NCBI RefSeq assembly: GCF_042676065.1
Contig: NZ_JBHTJO010000001.1
Coordinates: forward strand, 2,418,001 to 2,482,000
From: Methyloligella solikamskensis
GTDB lineage: Bacteria > Pseudomonadota > Alphaproteobacteria > Rhizobiales > Methyloligellaceae
Length of the DNA stretch: 64,000 nucleotides
Reading direction: 5' to 3'
Shown here in pieces: positions 51,027-59,828 of the stretch. The stretch's first letter is position 1. Each line of letters starts with the position of its first letter. A program made the position numbers and the translations under genes. The notes beneath the pieces are model-generated. The model saw only the letters and a list, made by a program, of their open reading frames with translations, had not been told where the DNA came from and did no database searches.

Positions 51027-52481
51027 CTAGCCGTGCTTGAGGTAGACGACTTGGGTTTCGGTGTATTCGTAGAGACCGTGCTTGCCGTCTGCGCCACCGA
51101 TGCCGGATTTGCGCCGGCCGGCGTGGAAGCCCTGCATCGCCTCGAAGTTCTCGCGATTGATGTAGGTCTCGCCGTATTGCAGGTCGCGAACCACACGGAA
51201 GGCCGTGTTCAGGTCGTTGGTGTAGAGAGACGAGGTCAGCCCGTATTCGGAGTCGTTGGCCAGAGCCACGGCCTCTTCGGCGCTGTCGACCGTCTGGATG
51301 GGCAGCACGGGGCCGAAGATCTCCTTGCGCATGATCTCCATGTCGGACGTGCAGTTCGCCAGGACGGTTGGCTCGTAATGGAAGCCGCGTCCCCGGTCGG
51401 CAATGGCGCCGCCGGTGATCACCTCGGCCCCTTCCCGGCTCGCGGTGTTGACCATCTCGGCGACCTTGGTGAGGCCCACCTCGTTGACCAGCGGTCCCAT
51501 CTGCAGATCCTCATCTGCCATGGGATCGCCGTAGCGCGTGCCGCGCATGAGCGCGGAGATGCGATCGATGAAGGCATCGGCCACATCCTTCTGGACATAG
51601 ACGCGCTCGGCGCAGTTGCAGACCTGGCCCGTATTGATCACCCGAGAGTCGTAGATGGCCTTGGCAGCCAGATCGAGATCGGCATCCGCCAGAACGATGG
51701 CCGGCGCCTTGCCGCCGAGCTCGAGATTGACGCGGCTGAGATTCTTGGCCGCGGCTTCCATGATGCGCGTACCCGTGGCGACGCTGCCGGTGAAGCTCAC
51801 CATGCCGACGTCGCTGTGGGAGGCGAGCGGCGCACCGGTATCGGCGCCAGTGCCGCTGACCAGGTTGAAGACGCCGGCGGGCAGATCGCTCTCGGCGACG
51901 AACTTCGCGAAGGCGAAGGCGTTGATCGGCGTCTCCTCGCTCGACTTGATGACAACGGTGTTGCCGGTCACCAGGGCCGGCGCCATCTTCCGGGCAATAA
52001 GAAAGAACGGGAAGTTCCACGGCAGGATGCCGGCCACGACCCCGATGGCCTTGCGCATCAGGAAGATGCTCTCGCCGGTCTGGTCGCTGGGAATGATCTC
52101 GCCTTCGATGCGGCGCGCCCATTCGGCCATGTAGTCCATATAGTCGGCGGTGAAGTTCACCTCCACGCGGGCGAGCGGCAGGATCTTGCCCTGCTCCCGG
52201 GTAATGACCTGAGCAAGCTCTTCGACATGCTCGCGCAGTCGTGCAGCGATGGCCCGCAGATGGCCTGCGCGTTCGATCGCCGGGAGCTTCTCCCACGCCG
52301 GCTGGGCACGGCGGGCGGCCTCGACGGCCTCGTCGACGATGGCGGCGGAGCTATTGGGAACGCTCGCCAGCACTTCCTCGGTGGCCGGGTTTAGGACGTC
52401 GATCGTCCCGCCGGCGCCGTCGGTGAAGCGGCCGTCGATGAAATTCTGATACTGATTGGTCCCTTCGTGCACCAAGGACAT
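51027..52481 (-). CDS. NAD-dependent aldehyde dehydrogenase, AldA (lactaldehyde/glycolaldehyde) type
   Basis: 484 residues. GVVAGILPWNFPFFLIARKMAPALVTGNT, VSFTGSVATGTRIME, catalytic Glu in LELGGKAPAIV, nucleophile Cys in NTGQVCNCAERVYV, and the C-terminal GFHAGRRKSGIGGADGKHGLYEY resemble AldA, which oxidises lactaldehyde and glycolaldehyde. Start ATG follows AGGGAGG. It is cytoplasmic and lies between the channel gene and the sigma-54 promoter of the Rieske-PQQ operon, fitting the second oxidation step of an alcohol pathway. A GC-rich stem (51.00 kb) follows without a T tract. Confidence 0.92.
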   Translation of the reverse strand: MSLVHEGTNQYQNFIDGRFTDGAGGTIDVLNPATEEVLASVPNSSAAIVDEAVEAARRAQPAWEKLPAIERAGHLRAIAARLREHVEELAQVITREQGKILPLARVEVNFTADYMDYMAEWARRIEGEIIPSDQTGESIFLMRKAIGVVAGILPWNFPFFLIARKMAPALVTGNTVVIKSSEETPINAFAFAKFVAESDLPAGVFNLVSGTGADTGAPLASHSDVGMVSFTGSVATGTRIMEAAAKNLSRVNLELGGKAPAIVLADADLDLAAKAIYDSRVINTGQVCNCAERVYVQKDVADAFIDRISALMRGTRYGDPMADEDLQMGPLVNEVGLTKVAEMVNTASREGAEVITGGAIADRGRGFHYEPTVLANCTSDMEIMRKEIFGPVLPIQTVDSAEEAVALANDSEYGLTSSLYTNDLNTAFRVVRDLQYGETYINRENFEAMQGFHAGRRKSGIGGADGKHGLYEYTETQVVYLKHG

Positions 52482-52658
52482 TTCTGCCTCCCTAGATTTT
52501 TCGAGTGCGGCCGACGCTCCTGTTTGAAGATCGATTTTTCGGAGTCGCCGGAGATTTGTTGGCGCCGCTTCTTTCGTGGCGGCGCGGTTCGTTGCAGGCG
52601 TTTCGATGTGCGATTGGATTTCGCGGGCTGGAGCATCGCTCTACGGCGAAGCCAGCCT

Positions 52659-52702
52659 CCCTTGCCCAGAACCGGATGTGCGCTCCCGGCTCCGGGCAAG
52701 GG
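52659..52702 (-). terminator. Strong hairpin between the channel gene and the aldehyde dehydrogenase gene
   Basis: Arms 52659-52675 and 52686-52702 pair over 17 bp on the minus strand (two G-U pairs) with a 10-base loop, just after the channel gene stop. There is no T tract. It may stabilise the upstream mRNA and partially reduce read-through rather than terminate. The rest of the 233-bp gap is otherwise empty. Confidence 0.55.
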
Positions 52703-52714
52703 TCGACCGGTCCT

Positions 52715-53599
52715 CTACCAGAGGTAGATGTATCTCAGGTTCCAGCTGTCATTGTACGAGTGGTTCTCTCCTTCCAGGCTCTTGGAGTAGCGCAGGGTCA
52801 GGGAGTGGTTTTCGTAGTAGCTGACCATGAAGCCGAGGCCGCCATCCAAGGTCCAAGCCTCGGGCACCGTGTCGAACGCGTTGGTGTGCTCGTAGTCGAG
52901 GCCGACGAAGGGCTCGAACCAATCGAACAGCTGATAACCGAAGCGGTTGTTGGTGTGGAAGGTCGTGCCCGGCGTCACGCCGTTGTCCTTGGTAGACTGC
53001 CAGACAAAGCCCGCATCGCCGGTCCAATCGAACTTGCCGATCAGAGGCGTGTACCAAAGCAGGCTGGTGAGGTTCTTCCAGTTGGTGTCGCTGACATCCT
53101 TGTCGCCCCACGGGATCTGCACGAAGGACTGGACACCAAGCGTGGATTCAGGCGTCGGCTTGAACCAGGTGGCGAAGCCGGTGATCGTGTCGCCGAAGCC
53201 GCTGACATGACGGCCATTCGGGTCTGCGGCTCCGCGATTGCGGATCGCGACCTCTGGCTGGATGATCTCAAACGCCATGCCGACCTTGTTGCTGAAGTTC
53301 GGCGTCCAGAAGTGGACGTATTTGGACAGGCCGGAGATCACCTGCGATCCGTCGCCGGCAACCTTGTTGCCGTTGCGGTCCCACACATAATCGTTGTCCT
53401 GGACGTAGGCGTATTGCACGAACACGTTGAACGGATCGAAGTCGACCGGCAGGTCGTATTCCTTCGGTCCGATCACATCGAATGTCGTCTGTGCCTGTGC
53501 CGGACTTCCGGCCCACATGAAGCCTGCGGCGACGAGTGCGTAGATCCCCGCTTTCAAACCCGCCGAGATCTTCGGCCTCCAAATCCTCGTGTTAGACAT
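52715..53599 (-). CDS. Outer-membrane channel, phenol MetA-pathway (PF13557-like) family
   Basis: 294 residues from ATG 53599 with a signal peptide (MSNTRIWRPK...WAGSPAQAQ, cleavage near residue 36); an open extension to 53674 adds no signal feature. The mature part is beta-strand rich with alternating aromatic residues (FNVFVQYAYVQDNDYVWDRNG, VQSFVQIPWGDKDVSD, FEPFVGLDYEHTNAFD) and ends with an aromatic YIYLW typical of outer-membrane barrels. It resembles MetA-pathway phenol degradation proteins, which occur beside PQQ dehydrogenases and aromatic or alcohol catabolic genes. It has its own sigma-54 promoter upstream, so it is probably a substrate porin of the same regulon. Confidence 0.78.
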   Translation of the reverse strand: MSNTRIWRPKISAGLKAGIYALVAAGFMWAGSPAQAQTTFDVIGPKEYDLPVDFDPFNVFVQYAYVQDNDYVWDRNGNKVAGDGSQVISGLSKYVHFWTPNFSNKVGMAFEIIQPEVAIRNRGAADPNGRHVSGFGDTITGFATWFKPTPESTLGVQSFVQIPWGDKDVSDTNWKNLTSLLWYTPLIGKFDWTGDAGFVWQSTKDNGVTPGTTFHTNNRFGYQLFDWFEPFVGLDYEHTNAFDTVPEAWTLDGGLGFMVSYYENHSLTLRYSKSLEGENHSYNDSWNLRYIYLW

Positions 53600-53755
53600 T
53601 CCCTTTAATCCCCCAAAATAGATCGTCACGTTTCGGTCTCGTAAGTGCCCGAAGGCCGGTTCGTTCGAGCCCATCCCCTCGGCCGCGATGGCGACCGCCG
53701 AGAGCCGGTTTATGGTTGGATTTCTTCCGGCACGGCTCTGGTGGCGCCTGTAAGC

Positions 53756-53770
53756 GCAAGGAGCGTGCCA
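53756..53770 (-). promoter_or_regulatory. Sigma-54 promoter of the outer-membrane channel gene
   Basis: On the minus strand TGGCACG-CTCC-TTGC matches the consensus fully up to the last position (G instead of A/T). The GG-N10-GC spacing is exact. It predicts a leader of about 145 bases before the ATG at 53599, and transcription may continue into the aldehyde dehydrogenase gene. Confidence 0.88.
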
Positions 53771-53901
53771 GTCCTGTCAGAATGTCGCAGAAAGGCGCAG
53801 GAAGCGCCGTTAAGCTTTTGTTATGACTTTGTCTTTTTTCGAGGACTACAACCCGTCGCGACGCTCCGAGAGGCCGCGCAAAGCGTGTTGCACGCCCCAG
53901 G

Positions 53902-53928
53902 GTGACGTCACGCATCGGTGTAACATCG
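53902..53928. promoter_or_regulatory. Possible activator site upstream of the channel-gene sigma-54 promoter
   Basis: GTGACGTCAC (53902-53911, a 10-bp palindrome) and GTGTAACATCG (53918-53928) lie 132-158 bp before the -24 box. GTGTAACATCG matches GTGTCACATCG next to the Rieske-operon dyad at 10 of 11 positions. Confidence 0.5.
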
Positions 53929-53984
53929 CCGCCCTGTCAGGGGCCGGACGCCGGGCTCAGAGTGCGTTGGGAAGACCGCGGGAG

Positions 53985-54028
53985 AAAGTGGTGGAGAGCC
54001 GAGCGGAGAAAGTGCGAACCGGCTTTTG
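53985..54028. repeat. Direct repeat copy 1, tRNA-Ala 3'-end-like
   Basis: About 44 bases nearly identical (38 matches) to 61726-61768 in the same orientation. TGGTGGAG, CCGAGCGG and CGAACCG read in order as the reverse complement of a tRNA-Ala 3' end (TGGTGGAGCCGAGCGG...CGAACCG), but with small insertions. It lies just beyond the stop of the sensor kinase gene. Possible att remnant of an integrated element. The rest of 53600-54125 holds only the promoter elements listed. Confidence 0.6.
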
Positions 54029-54125
54029 GTGACTTTGGAGGTTGAACTCAGAGGTCAATCGGACTGTGTGGTGCAGGGCTGAAGCCAAGTGGCAGTGAGG
54101 CAGATGGCGCAACAGGCGCCTTGAC

Positions 54126-55475
54126 TTAACAGTCCACCGGCAGCGTCACGCGGACCTCAAGCCCGCCGTGGGGGCCGTTTGCGATGCTGATCTCGCCACC
54201 ATGCTTTCGGATGATCGAGCGGGCCGCCGTGAGGCCGAGACCATAACCTCCCTTCACCCGCTGGCGGGCTTGGTCGACGCGATAGAAGGGCTCGAAGACG
54301 CGCTCCAGATCTTCCTCCGCAATCCCCGGCCCCTCGTCCCGAATAAGGATCTGGCAAGCACCTGGAATCCGTGAGGCGTGCACCTTCGCGACGTCGCCGT
54401 ATTTGACGGCATTTTCGATGAGATTGGAGAAGGCCCGCTTCAGAGCCAGATGGCGGCCCTCTATAACGAGACCGTGGGGCGCATTGATTTCGACGGGCCG
54501 ACCTTCGTCCTGCGCATCGTTCGCAATGGTCTGGAGAATCGCTGAAAGATCGACCGGTTCGGTCCGTTCACTCGCGGCATCCTCACGGAGAAAATCGAGG
54601 GTCGCATCGATCATCGCCTCCATCTCGTCGAGATCGCGATTGACCGCCGCCAGATCGGTCTGATCGGGCGTGCCGTTGGTCCTGAGACGCATGCGCGTCA
54701 GCGGCGTGCGCAAGTCGTGGCTGATGGCGGCCAGCATCTGGGTCCGCTCGGTCATCATGCGCTGGATACGCCCATGCATCTCGTTCATCGCCGTTGCCAG
54801 CGTGCGGACCTCAGTCGTGCCCACTTCGGGAAGCTGGGTCGGGCGTCCTTCGATAAATGCGGCGCGCGCCCCTCTGGCCAGCCGATTCAACGGACGGGTC
54901 AGCCAGCGGCCAATGAGGATGGCGACAAGCAGCACCCCGATAGCGCCGATCGCCGTCGAGACCAGCACGCTCGGTGAGGTAAGCCGGGCTTGTCTCACCT
55001 GGGCCAAGGTTGCGTTCAGCCAGCTGCCATCCTGCAGCGCCATGGAGATCAGGGTCACGTGATGCGCATCCGCAGGCTTCGTCTCGCCATGCTGGTTCTG
55101 GATGGAGCGGCTCGTTCCGAAGACCAGGCCGGACTCTTGAAGCTCCGGCGCCCGTCGGAGCAACGTCGAGCGCAACCTTTCCGCCGGCGCGTCCAGATCC
55201 CCGCCGGGATTGGCGAGCGGCGTCTCGCTCCAATGCAGCTCGAGCGGGCCTCCCGACAAGCGATGAGCCGCAGCGTCGCGTTCGTCCGCCGGCACCGACT
55301 TTATCGTCTCGGCGAGCACGAGGAGCCGGTCTGCGATCCGATCAGCATTGGCGGCCCGAAGCTCGCGCTCGCTTGTCACCTGGTAGAGGTATTGAGCGAG
55401 GAGCAAGCTCCCGCCCAGGCCGAGCACGAGAACCAGGATCGTGCGGCCCGTGATCGTATCGAACAGGAACCTCAT
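54126..55475 (-). CDS. Two-component sensor histidine kinase
   Basis: 449 residues from ATG 55475, overlapping the response-regulator stop (ATGA). Two membrane helices (about 8-28 and 168-188) bracket a periplasmic sensor loop. A HAMP domain (RWLTRPLNRLARGARAA) follows, then the H-box AAISHDLRTPLTRMRLR (autophosphorylated His), N-box AFSNLIENAVKYG, G1 RDEGPGI and G2 GYGLGLTAARSI. It is coupled to the regulator and metal efflux genes, so metal sensing by the periplasmic loop is inferred. Confidence 0.95.
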   Translation of the reverse strand: MRFLFDTITGRTILVLVLGLGGSLLLAQYLYQVTSERELRAANADRIADRLLVLAETIKSVPADERDAAAHRLSGGPLELHWSETPLANPGGDLDAPAERLRSTLLRRAPELQESGLVFGTSRSIQNQHGETKPADAHHVTLISMALQDGSWLNATLAQVRQARLTSPSVLVSTAIGAIGVLLVAILIGRWLTRPLNRLARGARAAFIEGRPTQLPEVGTTEVRTLATAMNEMHGRIQRMMTERTQMLAAISHDLRTPLTRMRLRTNGTPDQTDLAAVNRDLDEMEAMIDATLDFLREDAASERTEPVDLSAILQTIANDAQDEGRPVEINAPHGLVIEGRHLALKRAFSNLIENAVKYGDVAKVHASRIPGACQILIRDEGPGIAEEDLERVFEPFYRVDQARQRVKGGYGLGLTAARSIIRKHGGEISIANGPHGGLEVRVTLPVDC

Positions 55476-56245
55476 GACCGGGTCACGGAGGCGAGAAACA
55501 TATAGCCGGCCCCGCGCACGGTCTTGATGAAGCTCTCTTCCGCATCGGGCGCGTCGATCTTCCGCCGCAGCCGGCTGACCTGAACGTCGATGCTCCGGTC
55601 GAACCCCGCCGCGGTGCGGCTCCGGCTTGCTTCCAGAAGATAGTCGCGATCCAGCACCCGCTGGGGCGCTTCGAGAAAGGTTGCGAGAAGGTCGTATTCG
55701 CCGGCCGAGAGATCGATGATCACACCGTCGGGATTGCGGAGCTCCCGGCGGAGCGTATCGAGCCGCCATCCTTCGAAACCGAGAACGCGGCCCAGCTTCG
55801 CGGCACTGTCACCCTGCATCCGGGACCGGCGAATGAGCGCCTTCACGCGCGCCAGCAGCTCAGGCGGGCTGAAGGGTTTGCTGATGTAATCGTCGGCGCC
55901 CATCTCCAGGCCGAGAATACGGTCGAGTTCGGAGCCCTTTGCCGTCAGCATGAGAATGGGAACGGTGGAAACCGTCCGCAGCTCCCGGCAAATGGTGAGC
56001 CCATCCGTACCCGGCAGCATCAGATCGAGGATCAGGAGATCGACATCGCCGGCCTGTACTCGGCGCGCCACCTCCCGCCCGTCCGGAAGCGCAGTAACGC
56101 GATACCCGTTGCTCGTCAGGAAATCGGTCAGCAGCTGGCGCAGCTCGATATCGTCATCGCAGAGCAAGACGTGAGCTTGCGCCAGCGCTGTATGCTCTCC
56201 CGCTTCCGAGGCCGTGCCAGGTTCCTGGTGCTCAGATTTCGGCAC
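55472..56245 (-). CDS. OmpR-family response regulator
   Basis: 257 residues. The receiver domain (VLLCDDDIELRQLL, phospho-acceptor Asp in LLILDLMLPGTDGL, Lys in YISKPFSPPELLARV) is followed by a winged-helix Trans_reg_C domain (ELRNPDGVIIDLSAGEYDLLATFLE, RSIDVQVSRLRRKID). The N-terminal ~25 residues are an unusual polar extension. It is upstream of and overlapping the kinase, and downstream of the efflux genes in the same direction. Confidence 0.95.
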   Translation of the reverse strand: MPKSEHQEPGTASEAGEHTALAQAHVLLCDDDIELRQLLTDFLTSNGYRVTALPDGREVARRVQAGDVDLLILDLMLPGTDGLTICRELRTVSTVPILMLTAKGSELDRILGLEMGADDYISKPFSPPELLARVKALIRRSRMQGDSAAKLGRVLGFEGWRLDTLRRELRNPDGVIIDLSAGEYDLLATFLEAPQRVLDRDYLLEASRSRTAAGFDRSIDVQVSRLRRKIDAPDAEESFIKTVRGAGYMFLASVTRS

Positions 56246-56280
56246 GATCAGGCTCCGGCTTTCTCATCTGTTGACCGCGA

Positions 56281-56670
56281 TCAGTGCAAGGGGGTGAGAC
56301 GCGCCTGGAGGCTCTCGCCGCCCACATCCTTCGTCTTCACGATGACTACCATGTCGTGATGATGGCCGAAATCGCCCTCGGCCGTGAGGGTATTCTCGCC
56401 CGACGGCTCGAAGTTGACCTGGCTGGTCTTGCCGTCCGCGAGGACCGTGCCTTGAGCGGCGCCGCCCTCGGTCGAGACCGGCTTCTCTTCCCCGTCGGTC
56501 ACATAGAGAACCAGGGCGTCGTGATCGGCTACCAATTCCCAGTGCTGCACACCGCCGCCGGCGTCGATGATGTGGCCGCCATGGGGTCCCGGGTGGACTT
56601 CGCTTTCGGAGTGGGCGAGAGCCGGCGAGGTGCCGAGCAGCGCGAGAATAACGGCGATATATTTGAGCAT
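56281..56670 (-). CDS. Small periplasmic His-rich protein of the metal efflux operon
   Basis: 129 residues with a signal peptide (MLKYIAVILALLGTSPALA, about residue 19) and a mature N-terminus HSESEVHPGPHGGHIIDAGGG rich in histidine; DFGHHHDMVVIV near the C-terminus is also His-rich. No family name is certain, but similar small proteins are encoded with CusA/CzcA-type efflux pumps. It may deliver or buffer Cu, Zn, Cd or Ni in the periplasm. It is 29 bp after the RND gene. Confidence 0.75.
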   Translation of the reverse strand: MLKYIAVILALLGTSPALAHSESEVHPGPHGGHIIDAGGGVQHWELVADHDALVLYVTDGEEKPVSTEGGAAQGTVLADGKTSQVNFEPSGENTLTAEGDFGHHHDMVVIVKTKDVGGESLQARLTPLH

Positions 56671-56699
56671 TCCAAGTCTCCCTTCGGTGGTTTCGGTGG

Positions 56700-59600
56700 C
56701 TAGTAAGATGGCTGTTCCGCCTCCGGTATGGCGGCGGTTTCCCGCGCTTCACTGAGCCGCTTGATCGCAGGCTCGCCGAAGCGGAAGAACAGGATGGGGG
56801 TGAGCAGGCTGTCCAGCAGCGTGGCGCTGACGAGGCCGCCGAAGATGGTGATGGCGACGGGATGCAGGATCTCCTTGCCCGGTTCGCCTGCCCCAATCAT
56901 CAGTGGCAGCAGCGCAAAGCCGGCCGAAAGCGCCGTCATCATGACGGGCACAAGCCGCTCCAGGCTGCCGCGCAGAATCATCTTGCGGTCAAAGCGCTCC
57001 TCGCCGCTCAGCACGAGATTGATGTAGTGGCTGATCTTGAGGATGCCGTTGCGGGAGCTGATGCCGGCCAGGGTGATGAAGCCGATCATCGAGGCGACGG
57101 AGAGCGGCTGCCCTGCGATCCACAGCGCGATGACGCTACCGATCAGGGCGAGCGGCACGTTGCCCATGACGATGAGCGCCAGCACCGGCGAACGATAGCG
57201 GCTGTAGAGCACCGCGAAGATCGTGCCCAGCGAGATGAGCGACAGCAGCAGGATTGTGCGGGAGGCGTCTTCCTGTGCCTGGAACGTGCCTTCGAGAGAG
57301 ACGTAATAGCCTTCCGGCAGGTCCATCCCATCGATCACGTCGCGGATATCGCCGACAACGCGGGACATGTCGTCGGTGCCCGCGTTGGCCAGCACGGCGA
57401 TGCGCCGGCGGGTGTTTTCCCGCAGGATCTGGTTGGGCCCTTCCGCCTCGCGCACATCGGCAAGGGTCGAGACCGGGATGGGACCGGATGGCGTCTCGAT
57501 CTTGAGCTGGCGGACGCCTTCCGTGGTGCGGTCTTCCTCCCCGACACGCAGCACCACGTCATAGCGACGATTGCCATCGACTACCTGGGACATGACGCGG
57601 CCATTCAACAGCGTGGCCAGCGTCTCGGTGATCTTCGAGCTCGGGATGCCGTGTGCCTTGGCCGCCGCATGATCGACCTCCACGCGAAGCTGCGGAATTT
57701 GGACCTGGCGCTCCGTCTGGAGATCTACGATGCCGGGTACCTCACCGATCTTCGCCTGGAACTGGGCGGCGAGATTTCTAAGGGTCTGCAGATCCTCCCC
57801 ATAGATCTTCAGGGCGATCTGCGCCCGGATGCCGGAGAGCATATGGTCTAGCCGGTGGGAGATGGGCTGACCGATATTGACGCTGGCCGGCAGCACCGCG
57901 AGACGCTCACGGATCTCGGCGACCACCGCTTCCCGGTCACGATCCGACTGCTTCATATCGACGTCGATCTCCGCCGAATGAACGCCTTCGGCGTGTTCGT
58001 CGAGCTCGGCACGGCCCGTCCGCCGGCCGACCGTCTTCACCTCCGGGACCTGAAGGATCAGGCGCTCTGCGATCATCCCGGCGCGATGGGATTCCTCTAA
58101 GGAGATCCCCGGCTTGAAAATCAGCGAGATCGTCAGCGTTCCCTCGTTGAAGGGCGGCAGGAAGGCGCGCGGCAGATAGAAGGCGGAGGCCGCTGTGACG
58201 ACCAGCAGGGACAGAACACTCAGGATGACGATAGCCTGGTTCTTGAAACCCCAGTCGAGGACCCGGGTATTGGCCCATTTCAGCCCCCGCACCAGCGCAG
58301 TATCGCGATGGGCTTGGGAGGCGCTGCTGGGCAGCAGGTAGTAGCAGAGCACCGGGGTCAGCGTGATCGATGTAATCAGGCTCGCCAGGATCGAGACGAT
58401 ATAAGCGACGCCCAGAGGCGCGAAGAGACGCCCTTCGATTCCCGACAGCGCGAAAAGCGGCACGAAGACCAATACGATGATCGCCGTGGCGTAGACGATG
58501 CCTGAACGCACTTCCTGAGACGCTGCCGCGATGACCGAGATTACCGGACGTGGCTTCGACTTGGCGGCGTTCTCCCTCAGGCGGCGGAACACGTTCTCCA
58601 CGTCGACGACGGCGTCGTCCACCAGCTCGCCGACGGCAATTGCCAGCCCGCCCAGGGTCATGGTGTTGATGGTGAGGCCGAAGAACTGGAAGACGATCAG
58701 CGTCGCGAAGATCGAGATCGGGATGGCGGTGAGCGAAATTGCCGTGGCCCGCCAGTTGAGCAGGAACGCGAACAGCACCACGGCGACCACGATCATCGCC
58801 TCGATCAGCACCTGCTGCACATTAGTGACCGAAGCCTCGATGAAGTCGGCCTGGCGAAACAGGACATCGACGGACAGGCCTTCTGGACCGGACTCGCGGA
58901 AGCCTTTGAGAGATTTCTCGATTTCTTCAGTCAGCGCCAGCGTGTCCGCGTTCGGCTGCTTCTGGACGGAGAGAATGACCGCGGGGCTCCCCATATAGCC
59001 GCCCTCACCGCGCTTCGGCCGCGGCGCGTAATCGGCTTTCGCGACCTGAGATAGAAGGACCGGCACGTCGTCGCGAAACCCGACGGCTAGGGAGCGGAGA
59101 TCCTCAAGATCGGTGGTGCGCGCCAGATTACGGATCAGGAACTCGCTGCCATGCTGATCGACGAAGCCGCCGGGCCTGTTTCGGCTGAACTTCTGGACCG
59201 CGGTCTCGACCTCTTCCTGGGTGACGTTCAGTAGGTTCATCCGGTTCGGATCGAGGGTGACCCGGTACTGGCGCACCTCGCCGCCAATGGGAATCACTTG
59301 GGCCACGCCGGAGATCGCGATCAGCTGCGGGCGCAGCACCCAGTCGGCAATCTCCCGCAGCTCCATGGGGCTCGCCGTATCGCTCTTCAAAGCGATCAGC
59401 ATGATCTCGCCCATGATGGAGGTTATCGGCGCCATCTGCGGCTGGATCCCGGCCGGGAGATCGCTGCTTACGACGCTCAGCCGCTCGCTCACCTGCTGGC
59501 GATTCCGGTAAATGTCGGTACCCCAGGCGAACTCCACATAGACGATGGAGAGGCCGGGCGCCGAGACCGAGCGCACCCTGGATACGCCCGAGATACCGCT

Positions 59601-59819
59601 CATGGCGGTTTCGATGGGGAAGGTCACCAGAGTCTCGACCTCTTCCGGCGCCAACCCTTCGGATTCCGTCATGAGGGTTACGGTCGGGCGATTGAGATCC
59701 GGGAAGACGTCAACCGGCAGCCCGCGCAAAGTCTGAATACCGGCGACGATCAGCACCAGGGCGCAGGCTAAAACGACGAGCCGATTGTGAAGGCTTGTTG
59801 AGACGAGGAGCCTGAACAT
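56700..59819 (-). CDS. Heavy-metal efflux RND transporter (CusA/CzcA family)
   Basis: 1039 residues, full length, with about 12 membrane helices and two large periplasmic loops. GIQTLRGLPVDVFPDLNRPTVT at the start and IAVGELVDDAVVDVENVFRRLREN in TM4 mark the HME-RND branch. Compared with CzcA (DFG...DGAVVIVEN), the first Asp of the TM4 proton path is replaced, while Asp and Glu of LVDDAVVDVEN remain. It pumps metal ions from periplasm or cytoplasm using the proton gradient. No outer-membrane TolC-like gene is adjacent. It is ten bases after the MFP gene. Confidence 0.92.
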   Translation of the reverse strand: MFRLLVSTSLHNRLVVLACALVLIVAGIQTLRGLPVDVFPDLNRPTVTLMTESEGLAPEEVETLVTFPIETAMSGISGVSRVRSVSAPGLSIVYVEFAWGTDIYRNRQQVSERLSVVSSDLPAGIQPQMAPITSIMGEIMLIALKSDTASPMELREIADWVLRPQLIAISGVAQVIPIGGEVRQYRVTLDPNRMNLLNVTQEEVETAVQKFSRNRPGGFVDQHGSEFLIRNLARTTDLEDLRSLAVGFRDDVPVLLSQVAKADYAPRPKRGEGGYMGSPAVILSVQKQPNADTLALTEEIEKSLKGFRESGPEGLSVDVLFRQADFIEASVTNVQQVLIEAMIVVAVVLFAFLLNWRATAISLTAIPISIFATLIVFQFFGLTINTMTLGGLAIAVGELVDDAVVDVENVFRRLRENAAKSKPRPVISVIAAASQEVRSGIVYATAIIVLVFVPLFALSGIEGRLFAPLGVAYIVSILASLITSITLTPVLCYYLLPSSASQAHRDTALVRGLKWANTRVLDWGFKNQAIVILSVLSLLVVTAASAFYLPRAFLPPFNEGTLTISLIFKPGISLEESHRAGMIAERLILQVPEVKTVGRRTGRAELDEHAEGVHSAEIDVDMKQSDRDREAVVAEIRERLAVLPASVNIGQPISHRLDHMLSGIRAQIALKIYGEDLQTLRNLAAQFQAKIGEVPGIVDLQTERQVQIPQLRVEVDHAAAKAHGIPSSKITETLATLLNGRVMSQVVDGNRRYDVVLRVGEEDRTTEGVRQLKIETPSGPIPVSTLADVREAEGPNQILRENTRRRIAVLANAGTDDMSRVVGDIRDVIDGMDLPEGYYVSLEGTFQAQEDASRTILLLSLISLGTIFAVLYSRYRSPVLALIVMGNVPLALIGSVIALWIAGQPLSVASMIGFITLAGISSRNGILKISHYINLVLSGEERFDRKMILRGSLERLVPVMMTALSAGFALLPLMIGAGEPGKEILHPVAITIFGGLVSATLLDSLLTPILFFRFGEPAIKRLSEARETAAIPEAEQPSY

Positions 59820-59828
59820 CGCCGCCGC

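Noticed and set aside
52482..52714. A separate sigma-54 promoter for the aldehyde dehydrogenase
   Set aside because: The best GG-N10-GC candidate in the gap matches the flanking consensus poorly.
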